Positions 8,979 through 16,128 of a stretch of 64,000 nt of DNA are shown here, piece by piece (position 1 is the first letter of the stretch; each line of letters begins with the position of its first letter). This DNA is from Paeniglutamicibacter sp. Y32M11 (GTDB lineage: Bacteria > Actinomycetota > Actinomycetes > Actinomycetales > Micrococcaceae), in contig NZ_CP079107.1 in the NCBI RefSeq assembly GCF_019285735.1, forward strand, positions 3,844,001-3,908,000, in the 5' to 3' direction. The notes under the pieces were generated by a model. The model ran no database searches and had not been told where the DNA came from. It was given only the letters and a program-made list of their open reading frames with translations. A program made the position numbers and the translations under genes.

Positions 8979-10187
8979 TCAGTTGGCGAAGGTATCTGCC
9001 AACTTGCCCTCGTTGTTCCACAGGGCCAGCGAATCGCCGCCGTTGTTCAGCACTGCCACCGAACCACCCAGGTAGAACGCCTCGGCGCTCGGGGTTCCGG
9101 CACCCGAGTAGACCCGCAGTTCGGCACCGGGTGTCAGCTTAAAGCCATCACCAATGTGCATGACGTTGTTCGCCGCATCCCGCAGGACATAACCGCTGAC
9201 GTCGATGGCGCGGTTGCCGGTGTTTTTCAGGATGACGTGCTCGCCGGTTTCCGGCTGAAGGTCGTTTCCGGGTACGTCGTTGACGGCGTTGGAGATGATC
9301 ACACCATTGTTTGACGGGAACACTTTCTGCCCTTTCAAATGACGGTTGAGCTGCTGCGGGAAGTCTCCGGTGAGGCGTTCTGCACCCAGCTCTAGTGATG
9401 CGTCAGCCGCTTCGGTGGAGTTCACGGTGTAAACGCCCAGGCCGAGACCCGCGGCCTTGACCCGTGCGGCGCCCTCTGCGGTCAGCGTCCGGTAGCTCGT
9501 ACCAAAGGAATCTGCGTAGCTGGCGTAGTCGGAAAGTACCTCGGCGCTGGGTACCGAACCGGTCAGTTGCTGCAGCGGAACCTCCGGGGCTAGCGCGGCG
9601 AAGCGCTTATTCGACTCTGCGTCAAAGCCCAAGACCTCAATCTTGCCGCCGCGCAACAGCTCGTTCCATTCCGTGTCCTGGACCAGTGCGTCCGAAACAA
9701 CTTTTTCCACGCCCGGGGACTTGGCCGGGGATTTGATCTCAATAAAAACACCGGTATTCCCGGTTAGAGAATCGGCAACCGCGTCAAAGTGCGGGATCCG
9801 TTGTCCGGTGAAAGCCTCGGAGAAGTACGAACCGGCATCCAACTGCTGCAGTTCGTCCCAGCTGAACGAGGTAATGGGGTCATTCGCGCGTTCGGGGAAA
9901 ATATCCTCGACGTTGGTGGTGCGAGCGGGAGTATCGTCGTGAAAAATAAATGGAACGCCGTCGCTGCTCAGCTGGACGTCGATCTCGACAAAGTCTGCGC
10001 CGGACTGGCTTCCCGCCATGACGGCGGACAGGGTGTTCTCCGGGGCAACGCCGGCGGCACCGCGGTGCCCGATCAAGATCGCTGTCTGCTCCTGATTGAC
10101 GGCAACCGGCGCTGCCATGGCTGGCGTTGATAGGCCGGCGAGCAGGCACAGGCTCAAGGTTCCAAGCGTGATGGTTCGAAACTTCAT
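8979..10187 (-). CDS. Secreted glycerophosphodiester phosphodiesterase with a C-terminal lamin-tail domain
   Basis: A 402-residue exported enzyme. The signal peptide ends at about residue 26 (AMA-AP). The GDPD catalytic domain (about 35-285) shows GHRGAAGVAPENT, EIDVQLSSDGVPFIFHDD with metal-binding and catalytic residues, and EIKSP. After it, residues 290-402 form an immunoglobulin-like lamin-tail (LTD) domain (HVILKNTGNRAIDVSGYVLRD, ELRVYSG, SLALWNNEG). The enzyme cleaves glycerophosphodiesters outside the cell, giving sn-glycerol-3-phosphate and an alcohol; the LTD domain probably attaches it to the surface or another polymer. It is a single gene with its own leader, which contains a long inverted repeat. 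Confidence 0.88.
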   Translation of the reverse strand: MKFRTITLGTLSLCLLAGLSTPAMAAPVAVNQEQTAILIGHRGAAGVAPENTLSAVMAGSQSGADFVEIDVQLSSDGVPFIFHDDTPARTTNVEDIFPERANDPITSFSWDELQQLDAGSYFSEAFTGQRIPHFDAVADSLTGNTGVFIEIKSPAKSPGVEKVVSDALVQDTEWNELLRGGKIEVLGFDAESNKRFAALAPEVPLQQLTGSVPSAEVLSDYASYADSFGTSYRTLTAEGAARVKAAGLGLGVYTVNSTEAADASLELGAERLTGDFPQQLNRHLKGQKVFPSNNGVIISNAVNDVPGNDLQPETGEHVILKNTGNRAIDVSGYVLRDAANNVMHIGDGFKLTPGAELRVYSGAGTPSAEAFYLGGSVAVLNNGGDSLALWNNEGKLADTFAN

Positions 10188-10204
10188 GGGGGATCCCTCG
10201 CTGT

Positions 10205-10255
10205 GGTGGTCGGTACCCCTCCACGTTCCCTTCCGAGAGCAACCGGCCGACCACC
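10205..10255. promoter_or_regulatory. Long inverted repeat in the phosphodiesterase upstream region
   Basis: GGTGGTCGG (10205-10213) and CCGACCACC (10247-10255) are exact complements separated by 33 bases. The repeat starts 18 bp upstream of the phosphodiesterase start and could fold in its mRNA leader or be a protein site. No known riboswitch pattern was recognised. Confidence 0.3.
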
Positions 10256-10467
10256 CCGAGATGAACCGAACGTTAAGCTCTGGATTTCAACAGAGTCTTG
10301 TGCACGGTTGGTGGTCCGATTGCTGGAAATTTTCAACGCATTTAGCTGCTGTTCAGACTCGAGCATGGCCCCGCAGAGCACCAACGTTTCGTGAAGTAAC
10401 CGATGACCACGGTGTTTCGAGCCGACGGGCCTAAAATCGGAATAGGTCGTCGGGAAGGACACGGAGC

Positions 10468-11649
10468 ATGGTTGAACAGTTGGACACGGTAGTGGTTGGC
10501 GGCGGAGCCATGGGCTCGGCCACCGCGTGGGAACTGGCACAACGCGGCCGTGATGTGACCCTCCTAGAGCAGTTCGAACCCGGCCACACCCTGGGCGCAT
10601 CGCATGGAACCACGCGAAATCTTAACCTCGGTTACCTGGATTCAACTTATGTCCGGATGCTCAGCGAATCCCTCACCTTGTGGGACAAGCTCAGCGCCCA
10701 AAGCGGTACCGAACAGATCGCCCGCACCGGCACCGTTAACCACGGCGATCCGGCTACCCAGACCCTGACCTTGAAGGCCCTGAACAACGCAGGAATTCGA
10801 GCCGAAGAAGTTTCTGCCGCCGAGGCCGCCGAACGTTGGAGCGGCCTACGCTTCACCGGTCCGGCGCTACATCTACCCGATGGCGGGCAGCTGAACCCCG
10901 ATCTAGCCCTGCCCAGTTTCCAGCAGGTCGCCACCGCCCACGGCGCCCAGATTCGTCACGGAGTAACGGTTCGCGAGCTCACGGTCCTCGATGACAACAA
11001 GGTGCGCCTGGTCCTTGAATCGGTATCCGGGGAAGAAACGGTTGAGGCTCGTCGCGTGGTGATCACCGCCGGCGCGTGGACCGCTCACCTACTCGGTTCC
11101 TCGGTGGCACTTCCCACGCTAACCGTGACTCAGGAGCAGCCCCTGCACTTCGCCCAGCGTGATGCCGATGCGATCTGGCCCGGCTTTAACCACACGTTGG
11201 TGCCCGGATCCCCGGGTTTCGAAAACGCCTACTCCCCCGTCTACGGCATGCTCACCCCGGGTGAGGGCATCAAGGCTGGCTGGCACGGAACGGGCGTAGT
11301 GACACATCCGGATCACCGGACCTTTGCCGCCGAGCAACGCCAAGTTCAGGCGCTGCAGGACTACGCCCGCGTCTGGCTTCCCGGTGTTGATGCCGATTCG
11401 TTCACGGCCGTCAGCTGCACCTATACCAATACCGAGGATGAGGACTTCATCCTCGATCGGATCGGCCCACTGGTGATCGGTGCCGGGTTCTCCGGCCACG
11501 GCTTTAAATTCACGCCGGTCATCGGACACATCTTGGCAGATCTCGCCGACGGAAGTGGCAAGGCACCTACCAAATTCTCCGCACACCGCAAGATCGCCAG
11601 CTCGACCTTTAGCCAGCGACGCCAGGTGGTAGAAAAGCTGACGTTTTAG
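10468..11649 (+). CDS. solA: Monomeric sarcosine oxidase / N-methyltryptophan oxidase-type FAD amine oxidase
   Basis: A 393-residue FAD enzyme that oxidatively demethylates N-methyl amino acids, releasing formaldehyde and hydrogen peroxide. The N terminus has the dinucleotide fold VVVGGGAMGSATAWELA and the family's GASHGTTRN segment; the conserved cysteine that binds FAD covalently is in SCTYTNTEDEDF, and the C-terminal GFSGHGFKFTPVIG is typical of monomeric sarcosine oxidase, N-methyltryptophan oxidase and pipecolate oxidases. The exact substrate is not predictable. An AAGGA ribosome site precedes the ATG. Its stop codon overlaps the convergent regulator gene by four bases, with no terminator between them. 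Confidence 0.85.
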   Translation: MVEQLDTVVVGGGAMGSATAWELAQRGRDVTLLEQFEPGHTLGASHGTTRNLNLGYLDSTYVRMLSESLTLWDKLSAQSGTEQIARTGTVNHGDPATQTLTLKALNNAGIRAEEVSAAEAAERWSGLRFTGPALHLPDGGQLNPDLALPSFQQVATAHGAQIRHGVTVRELTVLDDNKVRLVLESVSGEETVEARRVVITAGAWTAHLLGSSVALPTLTVTQEQPLHFAQRDADAIWPGFNHTLVPGSPGFENAYSPVYGMLTPGEGIKAGWHGTGVVTHPDHRTFAAEQRQVQALQDYARVWLPGVDADSFTAVSCTYTNTEDEDFILDRIGPLVIGAGFSGHGFKFTPVIGHILADLADGSGKAPTKFSAHRKIASSTFSQRRQVVEKLTF

Positions 11650-12443
11650 CGGCTTGCGGCCAACGCGTCCTGCACCTGCGCGGCGGCCTTTTGCAATGCT
11701 GGCAAAATATCGCGCGCCGCATCCTGAGCGCTCAGAGGTGACGCTGGTCCCACACTCATGGACACGTTCATGGCGGCGACCACCGAACCATCGGAGGCAA
11801 ACACCGGCACGGCAACCGAGCGCAGCCCGATCTCGAGTTCCTGGTCAACGATTGCGTAACCCTGGGCACGTACACGCTCCAATTCCGCCCGCAGCTCCGC
11901 AACGGTCCCGATGCCGTGACCGGTCGGGGCACTAATACCCGCGGCCAGCAGCTGCTCCAGAACACCGGGCGCCTGATAGGCCAAGAGCACCCTGCCCATC
12001 GAGGTATTGGCCGCCGGGAAACGGGTGCCCACGGAAATGCCCACGCGCATGATCGAGCGGGTGTGCACGCGGGCGATGTAGAGAATGTCGCTGCCCTCAA
12101 GCACCGAGGCGGAGGCCGATTCGTGCACCTGCGAGGACAGCTCCTCCAGGACCGGTTCCATGAGCTGGGGCAGCGTGGCGCTGGAGAGATAGGAGTAGCC
12201 CAGCTGCAGGACCTTGGAGGTGAGTTCGAAGAATTTCCCGTCCCCGCGCACGTAACCCAGTTCCTGCAGGGTCAGCAGGAAGCGCCGCGCGGTGGCGCGG
12301 GACAGGTCGGTGCGCTTGGCCACCTCGCTGAGCGTCATCGAGGGGTGCTCGGCGTCAAAGGCGCAGATGACGTCCAGTCCGCGGGCCAGTGACTGGACCG
12401 AGGTGGATCCACCCGCCGCCGGGGTGCTGGTTTCCTGATTCAT
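11646..12443 (-). CDS. pcaR: IclR family regulator of the protocatechuate lower pathway (PcaR-like)
   Basis: A 265-residue IclR protein: N-terminal winged helix (TLSEVAKRTDLSRATARRFLLTLQELGYV, residues about 38-66) and a C-terminal effector domain with the IclR signature region (IVDQELEIGLRSVAVPVF). The ARGLDVICAFD start and the AxxRFLLTLxxLGYV wing are typical of PcaR/PobR-type aromatic regulators. It is the last gene in the run pcaF-pcaI-pcaJ, separated from pcaJ by a stem-loop. Two 15-bp dyads of IclR type lie in front of pcaF, so autoregulation plus control of pcaFIJ is likely, with a beta-ketoadipate pathway intermediate as effector. Confidence 0.88.
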   Translation of the reverse strand: MNQETSTPAAGGSTSVQSLARGLDVICAFDAEHPSMTLSEVAKRTDLSRATARRFLLTLQELGYVRGDGKFFELTSKVLQLGYSYLSSATLPQLMEPVLEELSSQVHESASASVLEGSDILYIARVHTRSIMRVGISVGTRFPAANTSMGRVLLAYQAPGVLEQLLAAGISAPTGHGIGTVAELRAELERVRAQGYAIVDQELEIGLRSVAVPVFASDGSVVAAMNVSMSVGPASPLSAQDAARDILPALQKAAAQVQDALAASR

Positions 12444-12513
12444 CGTGCCCGACTCCTACCGAGATCTATTTCCAAAAAATGAAATGGCCCGCGCCGTTGT
12501 GTGCGCGAGCCAC

Positions 12514-12553
12514 GGGGTGCGCTCCGGGATTCACAAACCGCGGACCGCACCCC
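12514..12553 (-). terminator. Stem-loop between pcaJ and pcaR
   Basis: GGGGTGCG (12514-12521) pairs with CGCACCCC (12546-12553), with further pairing of TCC with GGA inside. It sits 14 bp after the pcaJ stop in the direction of transcription, so it may end or attenuate pcaFIJ transcripts before pcaR. Confidence 0.65.
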
Positions 12554-12566
12554 ACCAATCTACTGC

Positions 12567-13226
12567 CTAGGCCGCCTTGACCAGATCAATCGGCAGGCGC
12601 TGCGCCAACTCCTCGAAGCTGATGCCGTGAGTCGAGCGCACGGTCACGGTGCCGCCGGACAGATCGAAGATCGCCGATTCGGTGTAGATCCGCGAGACGC
12701 AGCCCAGCCCGGTGACCGGGTAGGACAGCGCCTCAACCAGCTTTGACTCACCGGTCTTGGTGAACAGGCCCATCATGACCCAGGTGGCCTTGGCGCCGAT
12801 GGCCAGATCCATGGCCCCACCCACGGCCGGAATGGCGCCCGGAGCGCCGGTGTGCCAGTTGGCCAGATCCCCGGCCTCGGAGACCTGGAAGGCTCCGAGT
12901 ACACAGACATCCAGGTGTCCACCGCGCATCATCGCGAACGAGTCGGCGTGGTGGAAGTAGCTGGCTCCGGGGAGCTCGGTGACCGGGATCTTCCCGGCGT
13001 TGATGAGGTCCTCATCAATATCATCCCCCGTGGCGACCGGGCCCATGCCCAGCATGCCGTTCTCGGTATGCAGGGTGACCCCCTGCTCCGAGGTGAGGAA
13101 ATTGGACACGTTGGTCGGCTGTCCGATGCCCAGGTTCACGAAGGCGCCGGCCGGGATATCGGCGGCGACGATCTTGGCCATTTCGTCGCGGGTCAGTGCC
13201 GCGTCGGTAGTGGTGAAGGTGCTCAT
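12567..13226 (-). CDS. pcaJ: 3-oxoadipate CoA-transferase subunit B
   Basis: The beta subunit, 219 residues, of the transferase that moves CoA from succinyl-CoA to beta-ketoadipate. The catalytic glutamate lies in the conserved TENGMLGMGP segment, and GIGQPTNVSNF, GGAMDLAIGAKATWVMM and the C-terminal VTVRSTHGISFEEL are typical of SCOT-type beta subunits. The adjacent alpha subunit and thiolase genes and the protocatechuate genes elsewhere in the window support PcaJ over acetoacetate or other SCOT-family transferases. Start and stop of neighbours overlap by one base (pcaI ends at 13226), indicating coupled translation. Confidence 0.92.
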   Translation of the reverse strand: MSTFTTTDAALTRDEMAKIVAADIPAGAFVNLGIGQPTNVSNFLTSEQGVTLHTENGMLGMGPVATGDDIDEDLINAGKIPVTELPGASYFHHADSFAMMRGGHLDVCVLGAFQVSEAGDLANWHTGAPGAIPAVGGAMDLAIGAKATWVMMGLFTKTGESKLVEALSYPVTGLGCVSRIYTESAIFDLSGGTVTVRSTHGISFEELAQRLPIDLVKAA

Positions 13227-13897
13227 TAGTTTTTTCCTCCGAGTGCCACAAGGGTGTCGACGTAGATTCCGGGGGTCACCACGACCTCCGGATCAAGCTG
13301 TCCGGTTTCCACAATGTCATCTACCTGCACGATGGCCGACTTGGCCGCGGCGGCCATGATCGGACCGAAGTTCCGGGCGGTCTTGCGGTAAATCAGGTTG
13401 CCGTGCGTATCCGCGCGCAGCGCCTTGACCAAGGCGAAGTCGGCACTGATCGGGCTTTCGAGCACATAGCCCTTGCCATCGATGACGCGGGTTTCCTTGC
13501 CCTCGGCCAGCAGTGTGCCGTAGCCGGTGGGGGTGAAGAAGCCACCAATGCCGGCGCCCGCGGCGCGAATGCGCTCGGCCAGGTTGCCCTGTGGGACAAG
13601 CTCCAGCTCGATTTCTCCGGCGCGGTAGGCCTCATCAAAGTGCCAGGAGTCGGACTGACGCGGGAAGGAACAGATGATCTTCTTGACTCGACGTTCCTTG
13701 ATCAACAGGGCCAGTCCGGCATCTGCCTGACCGGCGTTGTTGTTGATGACCGTGAGGTCCTTGGCGCCGCAGTCCATGAGCGCATCAATGAGCTCCATGG
13801 GCTGGCCGGCGTTGCCGAAGCCGCCAATCAGGATGGTGGCTGAATCGTGGATGTTGGCCACGGCCTCTGCGGCCGTGGTGGCGATGCGTGGTGCCAT
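13226..13897 (-). CDS. pcaI: 3-oxoadipate CoA-transferase subunit A
   Basis: The alpha subunit, 223 residues. The glycine-rich CoA-binding segment TILIGGFGNAGQPMELI, the NNNAGQADAGLALL region, ELVPQGNLAERIRAAGAGIGGFFTPTGYGT and GNLIYRKTARNF are hallmarks of family I CoA-transferase alpha subunits. Together with pcaJ it forms the heteromeric enzyme that activates beta-ketoadipate for thiolysis. It lies between pcaF and pcaJ in the same operon. Confidence 0.92.
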   Translation of the reverse strand: MAPRIATTAAEAVANIHDSATILIGGFGNAGQPMELIDALMDCGAKDLTVINNNAGQADAGLALLIKERRVKKIICSFPRQSDSWHFDEAYRAGEIELELVPQGNLAERIRAAGAGIGGFFTPTGYGTLLAEGKETRVIDGKGYVLESPISADFALVKALRADTHGNLIYRKTARNFGPIMAAAAKSAIVQVDDIVETGQLDPEVVVTPGIYVDTLVALGGKN

Positions 13898-13932
13898 CGG
13901 TGGTTCTCTCCTAAATCTAAGGGGTCAGGGCG

Positions 13933-13953
13933 ATAGGGGTTCACATCCCCTAT
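13933..13953 (-). other. Small stem-loop between pcaF and pcaI
   Basis: ATAGGGG (13933-13939) and CCCCTAT (13947-13953) are exact complements with a seven-base loop, just after the pcaF stop. No U-run follows, so it is more likely an mRNA-stability or processing hairpin than a terminator. Confidence 0.4.
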
Positions 13954-13959
13954 AGGGCA

Positions 13960-15168
13960 TTAGGCTGCGTTGGGGTTTTCCAGCACGACGGCCAGGCCCT
14001 GTCCGACACCAATGCAGATCGCGGCAACGCCCCAGCGCTGGTTTGATTCTTGCAGGCGGCGAGCCAGGGTGCCCAGGATGCGCAGGCCGGAGGCGCCCAG
14101 CGGGTGACCGATGGACAGTGCACCGCCCCAGGCGTTGACGATGTTCTCGTCGATGTCCCAGGCGCGCACGCAGGCCAGCGACTGTGCAGCGAACGCCTCG
14201 TTGAGTTCTACCGCTGCGACATCCGACCAGGAAATCCCGGCCTTGGCCAGTGCCTTGTTGGCCGCTTCCACCGGAGCGAAGCCGAAGAACTGCGGGTCAA
14301 GAGCGGAGGACGCACGTCCTGCGATGCGGGCCAGCGGCGCCGCTCCCAGCAGCTCGCCGCCGCGCTCGGAGCCAATGAAGGCGGCAGATGCGCCGTCGGA
14401 CATCGGCGAGGCGTTACCCGCGGTGACGGTTCCGGTGGCCGCATCGCGGAAAACGGTGCGCAGCGCGCCCAGAGTTTCTGCGGTGGAGTCGGCACGGACA
14501 GTCTCGTCCATGGTGACCTCGGTGCCGCGCTTGTTGGCCGGCGGAACGGAGACAACCAGGTTGCCGTACTTGCCAGCGGCCCAGGCGGCTGCGGCTTGCT
14601 GGTGTGAGCGTGCTGCGAATTCATCCTGGTCTTCGCGGGTGACCTCGTACTTTTCGCGCAGCTGCTCGGTGGCTTCACCGAGGGACACGGTCCATTCCTT
14701 GTTCATGGCCGGGTTCACCAGACGCCAGCCCAGGGTGGTGTTGGCCAGTTCCAGGTTGGCCATCGGGAAGGGGCGCTCGGTCTTGGGCAGCACCCACGGG
14801 GCGCGGCTCATGGATTCGACGCCGCCAACCAGGACCAGATCCGCATCATCGGTGTTGATCTGACGCGAAGCAGCGATCGCAGCATCCAGCGAGGAGCCAC
14901 AGAGGCGGTTCATGGTGGTGCCGGGCAGCGAGGTGGGCAGGCCTGCCAGCAGGGTGGCCATGCGGGCGACGTTGCGGTTCTCTTCACCGGCACCGTTGGC
15001 GTTGCCGAAGATTGATTCGTCGATGGTGTTCACATCGAGCTGCGGGGCGCGGGCCACCAATTCGCGGACCACATGGGCCGCCAAATCATCGGGGCGGTGG
15101 GAGGAAAGGGACCCTCCGATTTTGCCGAAGGGAGTACGAATCGCGTCGTAGAGATACGCCTGCTTCAT
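13960..15168 (-). CDS. pcaF: Beta-ketoadipyl-CoA thiolase
   Basis: A 402-residue thiolase that cleaves beta-ketoadipyl-CoA to succinyl-CoA and acetyl-CoA. Catalytic residues are visible: the nucleophilic Cys in NRLCGSSLDA, the His in GGALSIGHPLGASGLR, and the second Cys in AAICIGVGQGLA. YLYDAIRTPFGKIGGSLS at the N terminus is the PcaF form. I start it at ATG 15168; an in-frame TTG at 15195 would add nine residues and run into the operator region. It heads the pcaF-I-J-R run, and two IclR-type dyads lie 31-64 bp upstream of its start. Confidence 0.92.
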   Translation of the reverse strand: MKQAYLYDAIRTPFGKIGGSLSSHRPDDLAAHVVRELVARAPQLDVNTIDESIFGNANGAGEENRNVARMATLLAGLPTSLPGTTMNRLCGSSLDAAIAASRQINTDDADLVLVGGVESMSRAPWVLPKTERPFPMANLELANTTLGWRLVNPAMNKEWTVSLGEATEQLREKYEVTREDQDEFAARSHQQAAAAWAAGKYGNLVVSVPPANKRGTEVTMDETVRADSTAETLGALRTVFRDAATGTVTAGNASPMSDGASAAFIGSERGGELLGAAPLARIAGRASSALDPQFFGFAPVEAANKALAKAGISWSDVAAVELNEAFAAQSLACVRAWDIDENIVNAWGGALSIGHPLGASGLRILGTLARRLQESNQRWGVAAICIGVGQGLAVVLENPNAA

Positions 15169-15198
15169 GATGGGAGGCCCTGACTTTCTGTTCAATAT

Positions 15199-15232
15199 GT
15201 TCGCATCGCGAACGCTTGTTCACTAAATGAAC
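15199..15232. promoter_or_regulatory. Two IclR-type dyads upstream of pcaF
   Basis: GTTCGC-ATC-GCGAAC (15199-15213) and GTTCA-CTAAA-TGAAC (15218-15232) are two perfect 15-bp dyads, 19 bp apart start to start (nearly two helix turns). IclR-family aromatic regulators commonly use 15-bp GTTC/GAAC-type repeats, so the PcaR-like protein encoded downstream is the expected binder. Confidence 0.7.
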
Positions 15233-15311
15233 TTTATCATCAAGGCCACAACCCATCAAGAGCAATAACGAGGGATTTATGGTGCACACTTGGGGGCCGC
15301 GGCATTAACGC

Positions 15312-15521
15312 TCAACCGCCCACCACCCTGCTCACCGCGCTGGGTGGAGTCTCAATATGCCCCTGGCGGTCGATCCGACGAGCCTCGCAGCCCGCTCCAC
15401 AGCGCACATAAAGCACCATGCCATCGGAGGTATTGTGGGCCGACTCGAGCATCCACGCGTGCTCGTGAGCAATCGTCTGCTGCGGGTGAGAAAAGGTCTG
15501 CGTGGCGTCTGTGTGCATCAT
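15312..15521 (-). CDS. Small cysteine-containing protein of unknown function
   Basis: A 69-residue protein. The segment HEHAWMLESAHNTSDGMVLYVRCGAGC followed by EARRID looks like a conserved small actinobacterial protein: an aromatic HAW, an ESxHxTSxG turn, a beta strand ending in Cys, and an Arg-rich end. Two cysteines (CGAGC) could bind metal or form part of a half zinc ribbon. It is divergent from the CGNR gene, with only 26 bp between the two starts, so they may share a promoter. The opposite strand here is also open but shows no recognisable features. Function unknown. Confidence 0.6.
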   Translation of the reverse strand: MMHTDATQTFSHPQQTIAHEHAWMLESAHNTSDGMVLYVRCGAGCEARRIDRQGHIETPPSAVSRVVGG

Positions 15522-15547
15522 GGAAACTACTATGCTGTAATGGCCTT

Positions 15548-16108
15548 ATGCATCTCAACCCTTACGGAGAATATGCGGTCCTGCTGGCCGCCTCGCTGGC
15601 CAATGATCCGCCCACCGACAGAGACGGCATCATTGCCAGAACCCGCGAATTCGGTATGACCATGGAATTCACGCACGCCCCGAACGACCACCGACTGACC
15701 CTCGAGGTAGTGACGGACTGGTTGCGCGTGGTGGACGCGGCAGATCCCCAAGAACGGGCCAATCTGCTTAATGAGCAGATGGCCGCCGCGGCCGCCTACC
15801 CGCGGCTGGTTGACCACAACAACGAGGGCTGGCATCTGCATTACCGCGATGCCAACCAAACCCTGCCCTATGTTTTGCGCGCGATTTTCGGCGTCGGAAC
15901 GGCACTGCACCTTTCCACTCGCGGCATGCACCGCATGGGCCGCTGCGCCGCTGGACAGGCCCCGGGCGATCCCTGCACCAAGGTGGTCATCGATGTCACT
16001 CGCAACGGCCGCCAGCAATATTGCTCGGTGCGCTGTGCGAACCGGGCAGCGGTTCGCCGGCACCGCGCCCGCACCGGAATATCCCCCGGATCAACCGCTC
16101 GCGGCTGA
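15548..16108 (+). CDS. CGNR zinc finger / ABATE domain protein
   Basis: A 186-residue protein with an N-terminal ABATE domain (LNPYGEYAVLLAASLANDPP..., then LRxVVDAxDPxERANLLN) and a C-terminal CGNR-type zinc finger (GRCAAGQAPGDPCTKVVID, then QQYCSVRCANRAAVRRHR; CGNR itself reads CANR here). Such proteins are presumed DNA-binding stress-response regulators. The ATG at 15548 gives the start expected for the family; the frame is open further upstream but without homology. Its stop codon lies inside a bidirectional terminator. Confidence 0.85.
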   Translation: MHLNPYGEYAVLLAASLANDPPTDRDGIIARTREFGMTMEFTHAPNDHRLTLEVVTDWLRVVDAADPQERANLLNEQMAAAAAYPRLVDHNNEGWHLHYRDANQTLPYVLRAIFGVGTALHLSTRGMHRMGRCAAGQAPGDPCTKVVIDVTRNGRQQYCSVRCANRAAVRRHRARTGISPGSTARG

Positions 16109-16116
16109 TCCGGGGG
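16083..16116. terminator. Bidirectional terminator overlapping the CGNR stop codon
   Basis: A perfect 11-bp stem, CCCCCGGATCA (16083-16093) with TGATCCGGGGG (16106-16116). The stop codon of the CGNR gene forms the first bases of the right arm; the convergent transporter ends 12 bp beyond. Confidence 0.75.
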
Positions 16117-16128
16117 TAACGCCCGGCG

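Noticed and set aside
15290-15547. In-frame extension upstream of the CGNR protein
   Set aside because: No homology and it overlaps the small divergent gene; the family start is at 15548.
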